A stretch of 64,000 bases of DNA from Bacilli bacterium (lineage in GTDB: Bacteria; Bacillota_I; Bacilli_A; RF39; UBA660), in the NCBI GenBank assembly GCA_900758495.1, contig CAAERO010000005.1, forward strand, positions 124,001-188,000, given 5' to 3'. Of the stretch, positions 50,164-58,895 are shown one piece after another; within the stretch, counting starts at the first letter, position 1; the number at the start of each line of letters is the position of its first letter. The notes under the pieces are model-generated. The model made no database searches, was not told where the DNA came from, and saw nothing but the letters and a program-made list of their open reading frames with translations. The position numbers were made by a program, and so were the translations under genes.

Positions 50164-50940
50164 ATGGAAAAAACCAACGTGTTAATGATTGATGATAACT
50201 TTGAATTGATCAAAATGGTGAAGGAGTATTTTAGTAATAGTGAAACTGTTGCTATCAATTTAACAGCTAATGATGGAGTTGAAGGATTAGACATAATTTT
50301 GAATAAAGAAGATGAGTATGATGTAATTTTACTTGATTTGATAATGCCTAATAAAGATGGTTTACAAGTACTAAGAGAATTAAGAGAACGAAATCTTCAT
50401 AAAAGTGTAATAGTATTAACATCTTTTAATGCACAAAATGTAATAAGAGAAGCTAGTGAACTTGGAATAAGTTATTTTATTCTAAAACCATTTGAATTAA
50501 CTGAACTTGAAAAAAGAATAGTTGAGTGTGGACATAAAGCAAAATATGATGGGAAAGTATTTGATATGCGATATAATAATTTACAAATATCAATTACTAA
50601 TATCCTTCATGAACTCGGTGTTCCTTCACATATAAAAGGATATCAATATATAAGAGAAGGCATAACAGTTTTGTTTGATCACCCTGATGTAATTGGTGGA
50701 ATAACAAAAGAATTATATCCAGATATAGCTTCTAAATATGATACAACTGTATCGAGAGTTGAAAGAGCTATAAGACATGCCATAGAAGTTAGTTGGAATA
50801 GAGGTAATTGGCAACTAATGGAAGAAATTTTTGGTCACAGTGTAGATATAGATAAAGCAAAACCAACCAATTCGGAATTTATTGTAACGGTAGCTGATAA
50901 ACTTAGATTAGAATTTCACCAAGATCCAGTTAAGAATTGA
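50164..50940 (+). CDS. spo0A: Sporulation transcription factor Spo0A
   Basis: 258 residues. Receiver domain (1-120) with D10/D11, phospho-acceptor D58 (ILLDLIMPNKDG), T86 and K108 (ILKPF). The C-terminal effector domain has IKGYQYIREGI and DTTVSRVERAIRHAIEVSWNRGN, the recognition helix region specific to Spo0A. Master regulator of sporulation entry. AAGGAG precedes ATG 50164. It lies alone between glycolytic genes, with strong terminators on both sides, rather than beside spoIVB as in Bacillus. Confidence 0.96.
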   Translation: MEKTNVLMIDDNFELIKMVKEYFSNSETVAINLTANDGVEGLDIILNKEDEYDVILLDLIMPNKDGLQVLRELRERNLHKSVIVLTSFNAQNVIREASELGISYFILKPFELTELEKRIVECGHKAKYDGKVFDMRYNNLQISITNILHELGVPSHIKGYQYIREGITVLFDHPDVIGGITKELYPDIASKYDTTVSRVERAIRHAIEVSWNRGNWQLMEEIFGHSVDIDKAKPTNSEFIVTVADKLRLEFHQDPVKN

Positions 50941-50954
50941 TAATATTGAAATAG

Positions 50955-50988
50955 AAAAAGCAGATAATGAGGAGTTATCTGCTTTTAA
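50955..50988 (+). terminator. Terminator of spo0A
   Basis: AAAAGCAGATAA (50956-50967) and TTATCTGCTTTT (50975-50986): a perfect 12-bp stem with a 7-nt loop. Confidence 0.85.
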
Positions 50989-51011
50989 TATATAAAATTC
51001 AGACAAAATGT

Positions 51012-51036
51012 AAAATATTAATTATAGTAATATTTT
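51012..51036. repeat. Perfect 9-bp inverted repeat
   Basis: AAAATATTA and TAATATTTT flank ATTATAG. It lies 39 bases upstream of the -35 of the next gene; all A/T, so it may be a bend or weak operator. Confidence 0.3.
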
Positions 51037-51074
51037 GAATTATAAAAAATTGTCATTTTTAATGATATTAAATA

Positions 51075-51103
51075 TTGACTTTGAAAATTTAATAAACTAT
51101 ACT
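51075..51103 (+). promoter_or_regulatory. Promoter of the DUF4143 ATPase gene
   Basis: TTGACT (51075-51080), exact 17-base spacer, TATACT (51098-51103). Confidence 0.75.
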
Positions 51104-51138
51104 TAATCTGTATTAAATATGTGAGGTGAGTACAATTT

Positions 51139-52413
51139 ATGGAACGAAAAATAGAAAAGTTCTTTCAAAGATGGAAGGAAGATAAGATAAGAAAACCTCT
51201 CCTTTTATTTGGACTAAAACAGGTCGGAAAGACATATACAGTTCTAGAATTTGGAAGAAAAAACTATAAAAATATTGCTTATTTTAATACCTTACATAAT
51301 GAAGAATTATTGAAAGTTTTAAAAAAAGAACGTTCAATTGATAAACTAGCAAATGTTTTAGCAAACTTGGCAGATGTTACTATCGAAAAAAATGATACAT
51401 TGATAATCTTTGATAATGTAGAAGATGAAGAAATAATTAAAAGCATAAAATTATTTGGTTTTGATAGAAATGATTATCACGTAATTGCAATAACTTCAAG
51501 AAGAGAAAATTTAGTTAAATTTAGTAGCGAAGAACTACAATATAAATTTATGACTGAAATGGATTTTGAGGAGTACCTATGGGCAAGAGATGAAAAAGAA
51601 TTAGCAGATCTTATTAGAAAATCATATCAAAATAAAAAGGCTTTTTCTAAACATGCTAAGACAATGGACTTGTTCTATGATTATCTATTAACGGGTGGCT
51701 TTCCAGAAGTTGTTAAAGAGTCATTTCAAAATATTAGTAGAGGTTACTATGAAAGTGTTAAAGAAAAGATTTCTGAAATACTTAGAACTTTTCTAACTAA
51801 ATGTGATAACCTGATAGATATTCCAAGAGGTTTAGAAGTTTTAGATAGTATTCCCAGTCAGTTAGAAAAAGAAAATAAAAAGTTTCAATATGGTGTGTTG
51901 GGATATGGTAGAAGAGCTAAAGAATACGAAAATGTTATTAAATATTTAGTCAGTAATCAGTTACTTTATCGTAGTTATAAAATAAGAACAATAAAATCCC
52001 CTTTATCAAGTTGTCGTGAACTAGATAGTTTCAAACTATACTATCCAGATGATGGAATATTATCTGGTAAATATCATTTAACAAAAAGACAATTACAAGA
52101 AAAGACGGATTTGAAGTATGCTCTTTTTGAAAATCATATAGCACATACCTTATTTGAAGCAGGTTATTCTCTTTATTATTATCAATCAGAAGGAAAAGCA
52201 GAAGTTAACTTTGTTATTCAAAATAGAATGGGAAAAGTAATTCCTATTGAAATAGTAAAACAAGGTTCTAAGTCTAAGAGTTTGTCGGTATTTATGAAAA
52301 AATATGTGGTGACAGAGGCTTACCGAATTACAGAAAATAATTTTTCACTAAAAAAAGGTGTTTACTATTTACCTATTTATGCAGTATTTTGTTTAAATGA
52401 ACAAATATATTAG
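51139..52413 (+). CDS. AAA ATPase with DUF4143-type C-terminus
   Basis: 424 residues. Walker A is FGLKQVGKTYT (about 24-34), Walker B is LIIFDNVED (about 92-100), followed by the AAA_14 segment with MDFEEYLW and LLTGGFPEVV. The C-terminal part (about 330-400) keeps the ENHIAHTLFEAGYSLYYYQSEGKAEVNFVI…VIPIEIVKQG plan of DUF4143, a PD-(D/E)xK-like fold; here the expected Asp is N (EVNFV) and E-x-K has an extra residue. These ATPases are common, of unknown role. Start fixed by GAGGTGAG. It precedes gpmI by 15 bases and may be co-transcribed with it. Confidence 0.8.
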   Translation: MERKIEKFFQRWKEDKIRKPLLLFGLKQVGKTYTVLEFGRKNYKNIAYFNTLHNEELLKVLKKERSIDKLANVLANLADVTIEKNDTLIIFDNVEDEEIIKSIKLFGFDRNDYHVIAITSRRENLVKFSSEELQYKFMTEMDFEEYLWARDEKELADLIRKSYQNKKAFSKHAKTMDLFYDYLLTGGFPEVVKESFQNISRGYYESVKEKISEILRTFLTKCDNLIDIPRGLEVLDSIPSQLEKENKKFQYGVLGYGRRAKEYENVIKYLVSNQLLYRSYKIRTIKSPLSSCRELDSFKLYYPDDGILSGKYHLTKRQLQEKTDLKYALFENHIAHTLFEAGYSLYYYQSEGKAEVNFVIQNRMGKVIPIEIVKQGSKSKSLSVFMKKYVVTEAYRITENNFSLKKGVYYLPIYAVFCLNEQIY

Positions 52414-52428
52414 AAAGAAGGATATAAA

Positions 52429-53925
52429 TTGAAAAAAGTATTATTAACAATCATAGATGGCTTTGGTTATCGTGAAGAAAAAAAAGGAAATGCAGTAATT
52501 GCTGCTAATCCAGAAAATATTATCTCTTTGTGGAATGAGTATCCACATACTACTTTACAAGCAAGTGGTGAGGAAGTAGGACTTCCTAAAGGACAGATGG
52601 GAAACAGCGAAGTAGGACACTTAAATATTGGGGCAGGTCGTGTTGTGGATCAGCCACTTATGCAAATAAATCACGCTATTGAAGATGGAAGTTTCTTTAA
52701 GAATGAGGTGCTTATTGACGTTATTAATCATTGTAAAAAAAATAAATCAGACTTACATTTATTTTGCTTACTTAGTGATGGTGGTATTCACTCACATATA
52801 AATCATTTATTTGCCATGTTGGATTTGTGTAAAAAAGAAGAATTCTCTAATGTTTATGTACATGCTTTCTTAGATGGCCGTGATACTTTACCTAATGTAG
52901 CTCTAGTCTATTTGGATGAATTAGATACTAAGCTAAAAGAACTAGGTATTGGTAAGATTCGTGATATATCTGGAAGATATTATTCTATGGATAGAGAAAG
53001 AATGTGGAATTTAACTAAAGAATATTATGACTTATTAGTACATAATAAAGGAGAAAAGATATCATCTTATAAAGAATATATTAATGCTTCTTATGAAAAA
53101 GGTATAATGGATGAGTTTATTGTTCCAGCTAGATTAATGGATGAAGGAGCCTTAAAAGAAAATGATGGCATGGTAATGGTAAACTTTAGACCAGACCGTA
53201 TTACTCAATTATTTACTGCTATAACTAATAAAGAATTTAAAGAATTTGAACGTGTTGATTTTAAAAATACTAAATTAGTTACAATGATGATGCCTGAACA
53301 TACAGTTATTTCAACACCAGCATTTCCACCAATGCATCTTACTAATACTTTAGGAGAATATGCTGCTTCAAAAGGACTTAAAGTATTAAGAATAGCCGAA
53401 GCTAGTAAATATCCACATGTTACTTATTTCTTTGACGGTGGTGAAGAAAAGAATCTACCAAATACTGATAAAATAATTGTACCTCGTAAAGAAGTGGCAA
53501 CTTATGACTTATATCCAAAGATGAGTGCTTATGAAGTAGCAGATAAGTTGATTGAAGTAATGGAAAAATACGATTTAATCATTTTAAACTTTGCTAATTG
53601 TGATATGGTTGGGCATACTGGTAAATTTGATAAAGTAGAAGAAGCAGTTAGAGCAGTAGATGAAAATGTTAAAAGATTATATGATGCTTCGTTAGAAAAA
53701 GGTTTTACTATGTTTGTAACAGCTGACCATGGTAATGCAGAAGTTATGGTTGATGATGAAGATGAAATAATTACGTCTCATACAACTTCACCTGTACCAT
53801 TTATTATCACTGATAAGAATATTAAAAATATTAAAAGTGGTAAGTTAGGAGATATTGCTCCAACTATTCTAGATTATATGGGAATAGACATACCAAGAGA
53901 AATGACAGGAAATAAATTAATTTAA
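52429..53925 (+). CDS. gpmI: 2,3-bisphosphoglycerate-independent phosphoglycerate mutase
   Basis: 498 residues. Metal site DGFGYR (D10), phosphoserine S60 (MGNSEVGHLNIGAGRV), and C-terminal metal ligands in NFANCDMVGHTG and TADHGNAE. Converts 3- to 2-phosphoglycerate with manganese. It starts with TTG at 52429 behind AGAAGGA, unusual for such an enzyme in this window. Together with gap, pgk and tpiA it completes triose-to-2PG; eno is at 28.6 kb. Confidence 0.97.
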   Translation: MKKVLLTIIDGFGYREEKKGNAVIAANPENIISLWNEYPHTTLQASGEEVGLPKGQMGNSEVGHLNIGAGRVVDQPLMQINHAIEDGSFFKNEVLIDVINHCKKNKSDLHLFCLLSDGGIHSHINHLFAMLDLCKKEEFSNVYVHAFLDGRDTLPNVALVYLDELDTKLKELGIGKIRDISGRYYSMDRERMWNLTKEYYDLLVHNKGEKISSYKEYINASYEKGIMDEFIVPARLMDEGALKENDGMVMVNFRPDRITQLFTAITNKEFKEFERVDFKNTKLVTMMMPEHTVISTPAFPPMHLTNTLGEYAASKGLKVLRIAEASKYPHVTYFFDGGEEKNLPNTDKIIVPRKEVATYDLYPKMSAYEVADKLIEVMEKYDLIILNFANCDMVGHTGKFDKVEEAVRAVDENVKRLYDASLEKGFTMFVTADHGNAEVMVDDEDEIITSHTTSPVPFIITDKNIKNIKSGKLGDIAPTILDYMGIDIPREMTGNKLI

Positions 53926-53941
53926 TATTTATAGAGGGTTT

Positions 53942-54259
53942 ATGGTAAGTAAAAATAGTAATCTTATTTTAGAAAAGCAGCAAACTTGTGAACATCTTGC
54001 TTGGTATTTGCTAGATAAAACTGTTATTAATGATAAGACATACTTTGATTGTCAGTGTCTTTCTTGTAGAAAAATTGAAGAAAGAAATGCGGAATATTTT
54101 AATGATAAAAATGTTATTATTGAAAGCGAAAAAGTTAGATGTAAAGAAAGATACGGTGCAATTGTTTGTCTTTATCTAGATTATTTAGTTAGTAGTGAAA
54201 TTGATAGTGATGTAGTAAATAAGAGTAAAAAGTTTGTTAAAGTAATGAATAGAAAGTAA
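53942..54259 (+). CDS. Small Cys-rich hypothetical protein
   Basis: 105 residues, no membrane segment. Cys residues at 16, 38, 40 and 43 (CEHLAW and CQCLSC) suggest a metal-binding knuckle in the first half; the rest is charged. Not recognised. It begins 17 bases after gpmI behind AGAGGG and ends in a terminator, so it is probably the last gene of the gpmI transcript. Confidence 0.6.
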   Translation: MVSKNSNLILEKQQTCEHLAWYLLDKTVINDKTYFDCQCLSCRKIEERNAEYFNDKNVIIESEKVRCKERYGAIVCLYLDYLVSSEIDSDVVNKSKKFVKVMNRK

Positions 54260-54281
54260 CCAGAAATTGGTTATTTTTTTC
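54257..54281 (+). terminator. Terminator after the Cys-rich gene
   Basis: TAACCA (54257-54262) and TGGTTA (54268-54273), 5-nt loop, then seven T. Confidence 0.8.
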
Positions 54282-54283
54282 TC

Positions 54284-54312
54284 TTGATAATAGAACAACT
54301 GTATTATATAAT
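54284..54312 (+). promoter_or_regulatory. Promoter of the Y-family polymerase gene
   Basis: TTGATA (54284-54289), exact 17-base spacer, TATAAT (54307-54312). No LexA-type operator is visible, so SOS control is not supported by sequence. Confidence 0.75.
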
Positions 54313-54337
54313 ATAGACACATTTGGGAGGTATTATG

Positions 54338-55531
54338 ATGAGAATTATTTTTCATATAGATGTTAATAATGCTTTTTTATCTTGGACAGCTGTTAATCTT
54401 TTAGAGAATGGTTATAAAAAAGATATAAGAAAAATACCTGCTGTAATTGCTGGAGATGAGAAACTAAGACATGGAATAGTTTTAGCTAAAAGTCCAGTTG
54501 CTAAGAAATATGGGATAGTCACAGCAGAAACGTTATATAGTGCTAGAAAAAAATGTAAGTGGTTAGAAGTCTTTCCACCTAACCACGATATTTATATAAA
54601 ACAGTCCAAAAAACTTTATAATTATTTAGCTGCTTACACTCCTGATATTGAGCAGTATTCGATAGATGAGTGTTTTCTAGATATGACAGGAACAACTTTA
54701 TTATATGGTACTGATTATGTTAAATTAGCAAATAAAATAAAAGATGAAATTAAAGAAAAGTTTGGTTTTACTGTTAATGTTGGAATAGGAGAGAACAAAT
54801 TATGTGCTAAAATGGCCAGTGATTTTGAAAAACCAAATAAAGTGCATACTCTTTTTATGAACGAAATAGAAACTAAAATGTGGCCACTTCCAGTTAGTGA
54901 TTTATTTATGTTAGGAAAAAGTTCTGCTAGGAAATTAGAAAGTCTTGGTATAAAAACAATAGGTGATTTAGCAAAGTGTCCTAAGCAATTACTTGTAAAG
55001 CATTTTAAAAAACAAGGTGAGTATTTTCTAGAAGCTTCAAGGGGGATAGATAATAGCAGAGTGGTTTCTAAAAGAGAAAAAAATAAGTGTATTAGTGTTT
55101 CTAAGACTTTGCCATATGATTATTCTAAAAAAGAAGAACTAGAGAAAATACTATTTGATGAAGTAGAAAGTGTTACTTTTGAACTCAGAAGAAAAAAGCT
55201 CTATGCTAAGACAGTAGCAATTACTTATAGAAATTTTTTATTTAAAAATTATTCTCACCAGATGACTATAGATAATCCAACTAGTTCAACAAATGATATA
55301 TATAATTTAGTAATTACTTTATTTGAACGAAGCTGGAAAGAAGATTCTATTAGAAATATAGGAATAAGATTAGCTGATTTAACTTCTGAAAGAAAAGAAC
55401 AGATATCTATTTTTGATAATATTGAAAAGGTAGAAACTAACAAAATAGAAGAAGTAATGGATGACATAATTAGTAGATTTGGTAAAGATAGTATAAAATT
55501 CGCCAGTAAAAGCAAGATAAACAGACATTAA
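54338..55531 (+). CDS. dinB: Y-family DNA polymerase (Pol IV/UmuC type)
   Basis: 397 residues. Catalytic D8 (FHIDVNNAFLSWTAV) and D110-E111 (YSIDECFLDMTG). The thumb helix-hairpin-helix (LESLGIKTIGDLAKCP) and little-finger domain (KTLPYDYSKKEELEKIL) follow. Performs low-fidelity translesion synthesis. The N-N-A-F-L-S-W start and long basic insert are like the UvrX/YqjW branch of Bacillota rather than E. coli DinB, so the symbol is approximate. ATG 54338 is taken as start, seven bases after GGGAGG. Confidence 0.9.
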   Translation: MRIIFHIDVNNAFLSWTAVNLLENGYKKDIRKIPAVIAGDEKLRHGIVLAKSPVAKKYGIVTAETLYSARKKCKWLEVFPPNHDIYIKQSKKLYNYLAAYTPDIEQYSIDECFLDMTGTTLLYGTDYVKLANKIKDEIKEKFGFTVNVGIGENKLCAKMASDFEKPNKVHTLFMNEIETKMWPLPVSDLFMLGKSSARKLESLGIKTIGDLAKCPKQLLVKHFKKQGEYFLEASRGIDNSRVVSKREKNKCISVSKTLPYDYSKKEELEKILFDEVESVTFELRRKKLYAKTVAITYRNFLFKNYSHQMTIDNPTSSTNDIYNLVITLFERSWKEDSIRNIGIRLADLTSERKEQISIFDNIEKVETNKIEEVMDDIISRFGKDSIKFASKSKINRH

Positions 55532-55588
55532 TGTTGTAACTTTACACTTGTCTTTAAAATTTTTTTGAGATTTAGCAATAAAAATAGC

Positions 55589-55617
55589 TTGTTTTTCTGA
55601 AAATAGTATGCTAAAAT
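55589..55617 (+). promoter_or_regulatory. S10 operon promoter
   Basis: TTGTTT (55589-55594), exact 17-base spacer, TAAAAT (55612-55617) with TGC directly before the -10. Confidence 0.7.
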
Positions 55618-55623
55618 TAAATA

Positions 55624-55735
55624 CGTGTGACTGCTTAGATGTGAGAGGTTGCCGATACGCCAGGTTAAGTTGACAATGGAAATCGGGTTATTCGCACGGA
55701 GCAAGTCTATACTAGATATAGGCGAAGGGAGGAAG
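55624..55735 (+). promoter_or_regulatory. S10 operon 5' leader RNA
   Basis: An approximately 115-base untranslated leader, more G/C-rich than its surroundings, lies between the promoter and rpsJ. It contains segments that look structured: GTGACTGCTTAGATGTGAGAGG, GCCGATACGCCAGG, GCACGGAGCAAGTC and TATACTAGATATAGG. The style fits a ribosomal protein autoregulation leader of Bacilli; I cannot name the binding protein. No terminator is seen in it. Confidence 0.5.
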
Positions 55736-55740
55736 TTACT

Positions 55741-56052
55741 ATGTCAACAGAAAAAGTTCGCATCAAGTTAAAGGCTTATGATCACAGAGTTCTTGATGAT
55801 GCTGTAACAAGAATTGTAGAAACTGTTAAAAGAAGTGGAGGAGAGGTTGTTGGACCTGTACCGTTACCTACTGAAATTGAAAAGTTTACAATTTTAAGAG
55901 CTGTTCACAAATACAAAGATAGTCGTGAACAATTTGAAATGCGTACACATAAACGTTTAATTGATATTAAAAATCCTAATAAGGACACAATTGAAGCTTT
56001 AAAACGTTTAGATTTACCAAGCGGTGTAGACATTCAAATCAAAATGATTTAA
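55741..56052 (+). CDS. rpsJ: 30S ribosomal protein S10
   Basis: 103 residues, normal. STEKVRIKLKAYDHRVLDDAVTRIVETVKRSG and HKRLIDIKNPN are typical. It is the first gene of the S10/spc operon, behind AGGGAGGAAG, and also works with NusB in rRNA antitermination. Confidence 0.98.
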   Translation: MSTEKVRIKLKAYDHRVLDDAVTRIVETVKRSGGEVVGPVPLPTEIEKFTILRAVHKYKDSREQFEMRTHKRLIDIKNPNKDTIEALKRLDLPSGVDIQIKMI

Positions 56053-56064
56053 TAGGAGGATAAA

Positions 56065-56799
56065 ATGAAAGGAATCTTAGGAAAGAAAGTCGGAATGACT
56101 CAAGTTTTCACAACAGAAGGAAAATTAATTCCTGTAACTGTTGTTTCTGTTGAGCCTAATGTTGTAACACAAATTAAGACAACAGGAAAAGAAGGATATG
56201 ACGCAATTCAATTAGGATTTGATACTATTACTGAAAAAAGAAGTAATAAGCCTGAAATCGGTCATACCAAAAAAGCAAATACAGAACCTAAGCGCTTCTT
56301 AAGAGAAATCAGGGGCGTTAATACAAATGATTATACCTTAGGTCAAGTAATTGATGCTTCAATATTTGAAGCTGGAGAAATAGTTGATGTAACAGGTATC
56401 AGCAAAGGAAAAGGTTTCCAAGGTGTTATCAAACGTTATAATCAATCTCGTGGACCTATGGGACACGGTTCTCAATACCATCGTGGAGTTGGTTCTTTAG
56501 GAACAATGAGACCAATGCACGTATTAAAAGGTAAAAAGTTACCTGGACAAATGGGTAATGTAAAATCTACTGTTCAAAATCTTGAAATAGTAGCAGTTGA
56601 TTTAGAAAATAACATTATCTTAATCAAAGGAAACGTACCTGGACCAAAGAAAGGCCTTGTTCAAATTAGAACAGCCGTTAAAAAGCCAAGTCAAAAAAAT
56701 GATGCAGCTGACTTAATTACTTATCAAAAGGAAACTAAAGAAGTTATCGAAGAAGCTGTAGAAGCACCAGTTGAACAAGTGGAAGAAAAGTCAGAATAA
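56065..56799 (+). CDS. rplC: 50S ribosomal protein L3
   Basis: 244 residues, longer than the usual 205-215 by an acidic tail (about 212-244: EVIEEAVEAPVEQVEEKSE). KGILGKKVGMTQVF, GKGFQGVIKRY and MGHGSQYHRGVGSLG are diagnostic. Early 50S assembly protein close to the peptidyl transferase centre. The tail is a lineage feature with no known role. Confidence 0.97.
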   Translation: MKGILGKKVGMTQVFTTEGKLIPVTVVSVEPNVVTQIKTTGKEGYDAIQLGFDTITEKRSNKPEIGHTKKANTEPKRFLREIRGVNTNDYTLGQVIDASIFEAGEIVDVTGISKGKGFQGVIKRYNQSRGPMGHGSQYHRGVGSLGTMRPMHVLKGKKLPGQMGNVKSTVQNLEIVAVDLENNIILIKGNVPGPKKGLVQIRTAVKKPSQKNDAADLITYQKETKEVIEEAVEAPVEQVEEKSE

Positions 56800-56840
56800 T
56801 CATCACAAAATAAAAGAAAGTGATTGAAGGAGGAAAAAGC

Positions 56841-57464
56841 ATGAAAAAGGTAAAACTTATAAACCTTAAGGGTGAAGAAGTTAAAGAATTAAAAGTAAAT
56901 GAAATTTTTGATATTACCCCAAATGATAAAGTATTATATGATGCGATTATTCTTCAACAAGCATCATTACGTCAGGGGACACACTCTACTAAAACTCGTA
57001 GTGAAGTAAGAGGTGGAGGAAGAAAACCATGGAGACAAAAAGGTACAGGACATGCCCGTCAAGGTTCTATTAGAGCAGTTCAATGGGTAGGTGGTGGACG
57101 TTATGGAACACCAGTACCACGTGACTATAGTAAAAAACAAAATCGTAAAGAACGTCGTTTAGCTTTAAAAAGTGCATTTGCTCATAAATTCTTAGATGGA
57201 GAAGTTATAGTAATTGAAGAATTAGTTTTTGGAACACCTAAAACTAAAGAAATGGCAACTTTACTAAAAAATATGAAAGTTGAAGATAAAAAAGTATTAT
57301 TTGTTGTAGACCAATTTGAAGAAAACGTAATTTTAGCTTCAAGAAATTTACAAAATGTTGCATTAATTTCTAGTGATGAAGTAAATGTTCTTGATATTGT
57401 AAATAGTGACGTTATGGTTATGACAGAAAAAGCTCTTAAAGACGTAGAGGAGGTGCTTAAATAA
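56841..57464 (+). CDS. rplD: 50S ribosomal protein L4
   Basis: 207 residues. The exit-tunnel loop RGGGRKPWRQKGTGHARQGSIRA is clear. Start at 56841 follows GAAGGAGGA; earlier in-frame ATG is before the site. It is the autoregulator of the S10 operon in E. coli; whether so here is unknown. Overlaps rplW by one base (TAATG). Confidence 0.97.
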   Translation: MKKVKLINLKGEEVKELKVNEIFDITPNDKVLYDAIILQQASLRQGTHSTKTRSEVRGGGRKPWRQKGTGHARQGSIRAVQWVGGGRYGTPVPRDYSKKQNRKERRLALKSAFAHKFLDGEVIVIEELVFGTPKTKEMATLLKNMKVEDKKVLFVVDQFEENVILASRNLQNVALISSDEVNVLDIVNSDVMVMTEKALKDVEEVLK

Positions 57465-57745
57465 TGGATACTAAGTATTTAGATATTATTAAAGCTCCAG
57501 TTATTACTGAAAAAAGTGGAGTTATAGCACAAAATGGAAAATATGTTTTCAAAGTTGATTCTAGAGCTAATAAAATAGAAATTAAACAAGCTATTGAAAA
57601 AATATTTAATGTTCATGTTAAAGAAATTAGAACAATCAATGTAAAACCTAAGAAAAGAAGAGTTGGACGCTATACTGGTCTTACAAATCGTTGTAAGAAA
57701 GCTATTGTTAAGTTAGCTGAAGGCGAAGAAATTAATCTTGGTTAG
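57464..57745 (+). CDS. rplW: 50S ribosomal protein L23
   Basis: 93 residues. IIKAPVITEKSG at the N-terminus and the loop KPKKRRVGRYTGLTNRCKKA. Sits at the tunnel exit and docks SRP and trigger factor. Coupled to rplD through TAATG. Confidence 0.96.
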   Translation: MDTKYLDIIKAPVITEKSGVIAQNGKYVFKVDSRANKIEIKQAIEKIFNVHVKEIRTINVKPKKRRVGRYTGLTNRCKKAIVKLAEGEEINLG

Positions 57746-57761
57746 AAGGAGGAAATAAGTT

Positions 57762-58592
57762 ATGGCAATTAAAAAGTTTAGACCTACTACACCAGGACAA
57801 AGAAATAAAAGTACTCTTGTCAATGAAGAAATAACAAAAAGCACACCAGAGAAAAGTTTAGTTGTAACACTTAACAAAAAAGCTGGTCGTAACAATCAAG
57901 GTAAAATAACTGTTCGTCATCAAGGCGGTGGAGTTAAAAGAAAATACCGTATCATTGATTTCAAGAGAAATAAATTTGATGTTGAAGGTGTTGTAGCAAG
58001 TATTGAATACGATCCAAATCGTAGTGCTAACATTGCATTAATCAATTATTTAGATGGTGAAAAAAGATATATTATCGCACCTAAGGGATTGAAAGTAGGA
58101 GATAAAATCGTAGCTGGTTCTAATGTTGATATTAAAACTGGTAATGCATTACCTATTATGAATATTCCTGTTGGTACTGTTATTCATAATATCGAGCTTC
58201 GTCCAGGAAAGGGTGGAAGTTTAGCACGTAGTGCTGGAAGTTCTGCACAAATCCTTGGTCGTGAAGGAAATTATGTAATGATTCGTTTATCAAGTGGAGA
58301 ACAAAGACGTGTGCTTGGAACTTGTATGGCAACTATTGGTGTAGTTGGTAATGAAGATTCAAATCTAGTAAAGCTTGGAAAAGCTGGAAGAAAACGTCAC
58401 ATGGGAATTCGTCCAACAGTTCGTGGTTCTGTTATGAATCCAAATGATCACCCTCATGGTGGTGGAGAAGGAAGAGCGCCAATTGGACGTAAAGGACCTG
58501 TTACTCCTTGGGGTAAACCAGCTCTTGGATATAAAACAAGAAATAATAAACGTACGGATAAATTTATTGTTCGTCGTCGTGGAAGTAAATAG
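57762..58592 (+). CDS. rplB: 50S ribosomal protein L2
   Basis: 276 residues. IKKFRPTTPGQRNKS, GRNNQGKITVRHQGGG and VMNPNDHPHGGGEGRAPIGRKGP (with the conserved functional His) are present. Needed for subunit joining and peptidyl transfer. AGAAGGAGG precedes the start. Confidence 0.98.
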   Translation: MAIKKFRPTTPGQRNKSTLVNEEITKSTPEKSLVVTLNKKAGRNNQGKITVRHQGGGVKRKYRIIDFKRNKFDVEGVVASIEYDPNRSANIALINYLDGEKRYIIAPKGLKVGDKIVAGSNVDIKTGNALPIMNIPVGTVIHNIELRPGKGGSLARSAGSSAQILGREGNYVMIRLSSGEQRRVLGTCMATIGVVGNEDSNLVKLGKAGRKRHMGIRPTVRGSVMNPNDHPHGGGEGRAPIGRKGPVTPWGKPALGYKTRNNKRTDKFIVRRRGSK

Positions 58593-58603
58593 GGAGGAAA
58601 ATA

Positions 58604-58873
58604 ATGGCAAGAAGTTCAAAGAAAAAACCTTATGTTTTTGATAGATTATTAAAAAAGGTAAAAGAATTAAACAAAAGTGGTAAAAAAGAAGTAATTAAAA
58701 CTTGGTCACGCCGTTCTACTATTTATCCTGATTTTATTGGTCATACATTTGCTGTACACAATGGACGTGAATTTATTCCTGTTTATGTTACAGAAGATAT
58801 GGTTGGACACAAATTAGGTGAGTTTGCATTAACTCGTAAATTTGGTGGACACGGAAGCGACAAGAAAAAGTAG
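58604..58873 (+). CDS. rpsS: 30S ribosomal protein S19
   Basis: 89 residues. ARSSKKKPYVFDRLLKK and TWSRRSTIYPDFIGHTFAVHNGREFIPV, KLGEFALTRKFGGH. Binds 16S rRNA in the 30S head. Starts 11 bases after rplB. Confidence 0.97.
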   Translation: MARSSKKKPYVFDRLLKKVKELNKSGKKEVIKTWSRRSTIYPDFIGHTFAVHNGREFIPVYVTEDMVGHKLGEFALTRKFGGHGSDKKK

Positions 58874-58895
58874 AAGACAAGGGAGGAAAATTTAG

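Noticed and set aside
51139..52413. Anti-phage defence or toxin-antitoxin role for the DUF4143 ATPase
   Set aside because: No partner toxin, methylase or nuclease gene beside it; neighbours are spo0A and gpmI, both core genes.
54284..54340. LexA/SOS box before the Y-family polymerase
   Set aside because: No CGAAC-N4-GTTCG-like palindrome is visible around the promoter.
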